Assembly (NCBI GenBank): GCA_958496175.1
Contig: OY292278.1
Location: forward strand, 4,464,001-4,528,000
Source: Sisyra terminalis
Taxonomy: Eukaryota > Arthropoda > Insecta > Neuroptera > Sisyridae
DNA: 64,000 bases
Direction: 5' to 3'
In this document: positions 59,421 to 64,000 of the stretch, in pieces
Layout of the letters: every line of letters begins with the position of its first letter
Numbering within the stretch: the stretch's first letter is position 1
Position numbers and translations under genes: made by a program
Notes under the pieces: generated by a model
The model's input: the letters and a program-made list of their open reading frames with translations, nothing else
Told to the model about the DNA's origin: nothing
Databases searched by the model: none

Positions 59421-60880
59421 AGACTGAATCAAAAAAAAAATATGAAATTTTTTTTCTTAATTATATCGAAAAAATTGTTGGGAATGACAAAAAAAATCCT
59501 GTGAAAGTTTAAGCTCTTAATATTAAGTATTAAGAGGTGCCGCATCGCAAATTTCGATTTTCCATTTAAATAACATGGGAACAATATTCTCTTGTACTTT
59601 GGAATTTTATAGCTCACGTTGGTGACAATATTTCGGAATGACCAAGATATATTCTTGTAGAAAATTGAACGATCTACAAAAAAGGTCTTGTACAAGTTTT
59701 TGATATATTTATTCCTTCAAAAGTTATTCGAGGTCAAAGTTAAACTCAAGAGAAATTTTAATATTTTTTCAATTTTTTGACGCAACCATCAATTTTATGA
59801 AAAAATTTTATAGTACATATATTACACATATACACATATATTCATTGTGGAGCAATTTTTTTCTATAACTTATCTCTATAAAAGTTTTTGATATTTTTCA
59901 CAGGTCCTAAGTTATTTAATTAAAATAAAAAAAATATGTTAAAAAGATAATAATTCAGGGAATTTTCAGTTTAATGCAAATAACTTAGGACCTGTGAAAA
60001 ATATTAAAAACTTTTATAGAGATAAGTTATAGGAAAAACAGTGCTCTACAAAAAATGTTCTATACAATTTTCTCATAAAATTGATGGTTGCGTCAAAAAA
60101 TTGAAAAAATATTAAAATTTCTCTTTAGTTCAACTTTGACCTCGAAAAACTTTTGAATGAATTAATATATCAAAAAATTGTTCGAAACCTTTTTTGTAGA
60201 TCGTTCAATTTTCTACCAGAATATACCTTGGTCATTCGGAAATATTGTCACCAAGGTGAGCTATAAAATCAAAGTGCAAGAGAATATTGTTCCCATGTTA
60301 TTTAAATGGAAAATCGAAATTTGCGATGCGGCACCTCATAATATTAATATTAAGAGCTTAAACTTTCACAGCATTGTAGAACACTTTTTTTTTCTACAAC
60401 TTATCTCTATAAAAGTTTTTGATATTTTTCACAGGTCCTAAGTTATTTAATTAAAATAAAAAAATATGTTAATAATATAATAATTCAGGGAATTTTCAGT
60501 TTAATGTTTATAACTAAGGATCAGTGAAATATATCAATAACTTTTATAGGGATAAGTTATAAAAACAAAAGTGCTCTACAAAAAATTTCCTATAAAATTT
60601 TCTCATAAAATTGATGGTTGCGTCAAAAAATTGAAAAAATATTAAAATTTCTCTTTAATTCAACTTTGACCTCGAATAACTTTTTGAAGGAATAAATATA
60701 TCAAAATCTTGTTGAAGACCTTTTTTGTAGATCGTTCAATTTTCTACAAGAATATACCTAGGTCATTCCGAAATATTAATATTAAGAACTTAAAGTTTCA
60801 GAGGATTTTTTTTTCATTCCCAACAATATTTTCGATGTAATTAAGAAAAAAAAATCATCAATTTTTTTTTGAATCAGTCT
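59421..60880. mobile_element. Foldback element FB-A, copy 3, with 10-bp target duplication
   Basis: Ends AGACTGAATC and GAATCAGTCT. Exact AATGAACACT repeats lie directly outside (59411-59420, 60881-60890). It is longer than the other copies because an arm has been repeated: the arm, its complement (to about 60360), and then a further partial arm and complement (60374-60880). The intact duplication marks it as the youngest of the three copies. Confidence 0.9.
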
Positions 60881-60890
60881 AATGAACACT

Positions 60891-62055
60891 TATATAAAGC
60901 AAATTTATAGTGACGGTTTTAGTTGTAATTTAGAGATTAAAACCTACAAAAGTTTGTAAATCGTGAAGATTACAAGTTTTTATGACTTAATAGTAACACT
61001 GTCGTGGTGTATGGAATTTTTTTTATTTCTTTTACGAAAAATATATTCTTATCTTAAACCACTATTTATTTGCTTTTAAAAAATACAACTAATAAATTGT
61101 TACCTTAAATACGAAGTCTTTGGCAATTTAATTTAAAAAAAAAATTAATAAAATTTCCCAGAATTTGGTCAATTGATATTTTTTATCTCTACTAAGTATG
61201 GTGTTTAACGTTTAACAGGGATGGTCCACTTGTAGCCCGTCTTGACCATTTTCCGGACCATAAATTTTATACTTTTACGAAATATTCTAGATATTTCTTT
61301 ACAATGTACGTTAACTATCATTTTATTAGTTATGATATATTATATAACGTAGATAATGTTTATCTTTATAAAAAAAATGTTTATATTTTTAAACAACTTT
61401 TGGAATTTACAAGGAGTTTATTGTCATAATTTTTTGTTCAACAGATATAATGTAATAATGTAATGGATTTTTTTTTTATAAGACCTTTTCAATGATATAT
61501 CGAACGCCTTTATATCATATTTTTTTTTTCATCCATTTGTTTTAATGTTGAAGAATACCTTTTCTTATTGAGGAATAACATATAACTCATATAGCCTAGA
61601 GTGGAAAATCAATATACGATTTTTTCGCTGACTTTGAACAGTTATACTGTGTATACAATATATAGAGTCCAATTTATGTAGTATAATCTGATATAATAAT
61701 ATATAAAAATCATACCATATACAGAAGTTCAAACAAAAATATTCGTGACGTATTGCTCAGATACGTATTTCGATTGCCAAGCAATCTTCCTCAGTGGTCA
61801 TCAATTAGTTTGTTAAAGATATATCCTATATAATGTATACACACTAGAGTGGGAAATTATGTTGTTTTTTAAAACCAAATTTCATTCAATTCGGTTGTTT
61901 CGTTTTTTAGCCAAAATTTTGTTTCTTAGCTATAAATATTGACAAAACATTTTAAATTCGTTAAACTTGGTTGATCGTAAATTGTTCAAACAAAATATTC
62001 AACTAAAATATCCAAACCTTATGTTATAAGAGTTAAAGAAAAAAACTTAATTTGT
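60891..62055. other. Non-coding 3' flank of transporter copy 2
   Basis: AT-rich, no gene. Contains a short Penelope-like 3' relic at 61735-61835, described separately. Confidence 0.45.
61735..61835 (-). mobile_element. Short Penelope-like 3' end relic
   Basis: Read on the minus strand it contains 'ctgaggaagattgcttggca' followed by 'atcgaaatacgtatc'. Such a CTGANGA, hairpin, GAAA arrangement is typical of Penelope-type element ends. The 6-bp stem GATTGC/GCAATC is perfect. Confidence 0.4.
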
Positions 62056-63568
62056 TCACAATTTAATTGATATTTGATTTTCATGTTTTTGTCGCAGTTC
62101 GGTTTGAATATCGTTCAACGTTTTTCCTTTGGTTTCAGGTACATAAAAATGAATGAACAGCAGTCCAACTATTGAGGTGCACATAAATCCCCAAAACGGA
62201 ACTCCCTGGCCCAAATGATCTTTGGTCAATTGAAAATAATGTGTCACAAAGAACCCCGTAAACGCTGACGTCACATCAATGGCACACGTGCACTTTTCCT
62301 TCACCTGCGACGAAAATAATTCGCCGGCCAATATCGTCGGCACCACACCCAGTCCCAACATGAAAACCGCCACATAAAACAGTAGACCGACCAACGAAAT
62401 AAACTTGTACTCGTGAACTTGAAAGTTCAAATCGAGAAGTGTGAAATAAGTACCTTCGATTATATGTGCGAATATCACCCCAATGGTTGAAGCGATTAAT
62501 AACGGGCGACGACCCCATCGATCCACCACAAATGAGGTGCAACAAGTGACGAAAATTTGCGTTCCACAGTAAGCGATCGAGGCAAAACGGGCAAATGTTG
62601 GACCGCCGGCTTGGGCGAAAATTATTTCACAGTAAAAAATAAACGCCGAACGGCCACTAAATTCTTGAAATGCGGTAAGTGCCAAAGCGATTATCAGGGC
62701 GTAGCGATTGCTTGGAACGAGAAACATATCCCGAATCCGGCCCGGATTTTTCGCGTCTTCCTCCAATGTTTTTTGAATGACTAAAATTTCCTCACTGACA
62801 TTTTCCCGAGATCGTAACGCTCGTAAAGCTTTTTCGGCTTTTTCAATTTGATTTTTCGCCATACAAAAGTATGGACTTTCGGGAATGAAAAATAAAAGTA
62901 TGATTTGTATAATCGGTATGGTGGTGCTAACCATGGCCATTGTCGTTATACTCATAAAAGTACCCAAGCAAAGCGATGTCAACATTCCCAAATTCCATTC
63001 AATTACGAAAAATGTGCTGAGTTGTCCTCGTATTTCAGGTTCGGCTATTTCCCCGATATAAATTGGAACGACGGTGAATGAGGCGCCGGCCGTAAGACCG
63101 GCGATAAATCGGGAGATGACAAGCGCTGTGTAACTTTGATTTATGGCAATAATGCTCCAGGATATGATCAAAGGGATTGACAGGATATGGATGACCATTT
63201 TTCGTCCGAGTTTTTGGAGAATCAAAACACTGGTTGGTCCCCCGATTGCGCCACCGATGAAAAGCATGGAGGATAACCAGGCACCGTTGGAACCGATTGT
63301 TTCATCTGCATTTCCTAGATATTGGTTTAAATAGGCACCGGTCCAGCCACAGTGAAGACCATACGTAAACAGAGTAAGTGAAACTAAAGCAAAGAAATTT
63401 GGGAATATTTAATAAAAAATGGCAATCCTGAATGAGGAATTTTGGTTTTATTATAAGAGTAATCATAAAATGTTGATTAAGAATTAAAAACCAACCAGTT
63501 GTCGCCGCCAAAAATTGCATCCATTGATGTCGAAATTTTGTAAATATCACATTCCAGTAGCTCTTCAT
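62056..63568 (-). CDS. Tret1-like facilitated sugar (trehalose) transporter, copy 2
   Basis: Same structure as the gene at 53606: exon 1 63568-63496 (73 nt) and exon 2 63383-62056 (1328 nt), 466 aa. The 'GLHCGWTGAYLNQYL' block, 'LGRK', 'PIYIGEIAEPEIRG', PESPYF, DRWGRR and PETKGKT are all present, so it should be functional. Substitutions relative to copy 1 cluster in membrane segments (for example 'LNFQVHEYKF' against 'YGYQVQDYSF' in an extracellular-type loop) and at the extreme C-terminus, where copy 2 ends 'HENQISIKL'. Identical exon lengths and phases show a tandem gene duplication. Different expression or substrate preference is possible but not visible. Confidence 0.93.
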
Positions 63569-64000
63569 AATTACACTAAAGTTGAAAAAAAAAAATTCTT
63601 TTCGACCTGATTTGTGTTTTACTCGATGAAATAGTGAGAGATGATTTTTTTTTTTATTAATTATCCATTGCGACAGCTTTAATATTATTAAAATTGGCGG
63701 CCAAACAGTTGTCAATTAGAAATAAAATTAAATTAATATTCCCTATAAAAATATCGCTTACAAAAATAATTCCCCATACTAAAACATAAGCGCCGATACG
63801 TCTTAAATAATTCAAATTTTATTAGGTTTTTTCACTTAATTTTATCACGTCAATGTTTTATTATACAATTTCAATTGAATCGCTTGAATTTTTTGTGGCT
63901 TAATATATACTTTTATTTTATCTTTTGATATAAAAATGAAGAAAATAATCATAAAGTTTTCGTTTCTTTTTGCCCACGTTGGATATATAAAAAATGTACG
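63569..64000. other. 5' flank of transporter copy 2
   Basis: AT-rich. Carries 'gacagctttaatattattaa' (about 63670), the counterpart of the block above copy 1. The long minus frame reaching 63715 is an upstream extension of exon 1 through the leader and is not used in the gene model. Confidence 0.35.

Noticed and set aside
1..64000. CRISPR arrays, bacterial operons or ribosome binding sites
   Set aside because: No short direct repeats with unique spacers of regular length; gene structure is eukaryotic throughout.
1..64000. tRNA or rRNA genes
   Set aside because: No cloverleaf with both A- and B-box sequences, and no rRNA core sequence, could be recognised by eye. The B-box-like part of the family E box lacks a partner A box at the usual distance.

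Overview
This is eukaryotic nuclear DNA from an insect. It is AT-rich, its genes are split by GT-AG introns, and it carries an RR-type cuticular protein and trehalose-transporter-like sugar porters. I could not settle the order; a beetle or another repeat-rich insect would fit. Most of the window is repeats, and four well-supported protein genes sit among them.

Layout. 1-3630: a 192-bp tandem duplication, then two long palindromic (foldback) elements side by side. 4248-13842: a minus-strand CEP78 (centrosomal protein of 78 kDa) gene that I rebuilt as nine coding exons with consistent splice phases (612 aa). One intron is filled with broken mariner copies; another holds a 2-kb foldback element and a TA-flanked MITE. 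14169-14639: an unknown minus-strand gene fragment. 14622-17652: a composite repeat with internal ~504-bp and ~529-bp tandem units. 18446-19001: a three-exon cuticular protein gene with a TATA box. 19400-28740: a degenerate array, a ~1.3-kb palindrome, and several copies of a repeat family whose 3' part carries a strongly conserved ~38-bp box; one copy has a 5x197-bp internal expansion. 28978-30095: two possible plus-strand exons. 30540-33880: a ~360-bp tandem repeat and a ~350-bp satellite arranged A-B-A-B-A. 36568-45052: a Helitron-like end, a second foldback copy, a Penelope-like reverse transcriptase relic, a second TA-MITE, and a second composite repeat with three 529-bp units. 45300-50430: mostly empty, with an orphan transporter exon 1 and a promoter-like site. 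50432-52635: a large inverted-repeat element with a protein relic inside. 53606-63568: two tandem Tret1-like transporter genes of identical structure (466 aa each), separated by an hAT-like element, a MITE inside a coding-like exon, and a third foldback copy.

The genes form no operon or joint pathway. The window is best read as a few conserved genes in a landscape built by several families of long hairpin elements. These families look unrelated overall but repeatedly share one short motif. Several insertions are intact enough to show their target-site duplications: 9 bp for a small MITE (three copies), 10 bp for a foldback element, and 8 bp for an hAT-like element. All splice models are read by eye and untested.
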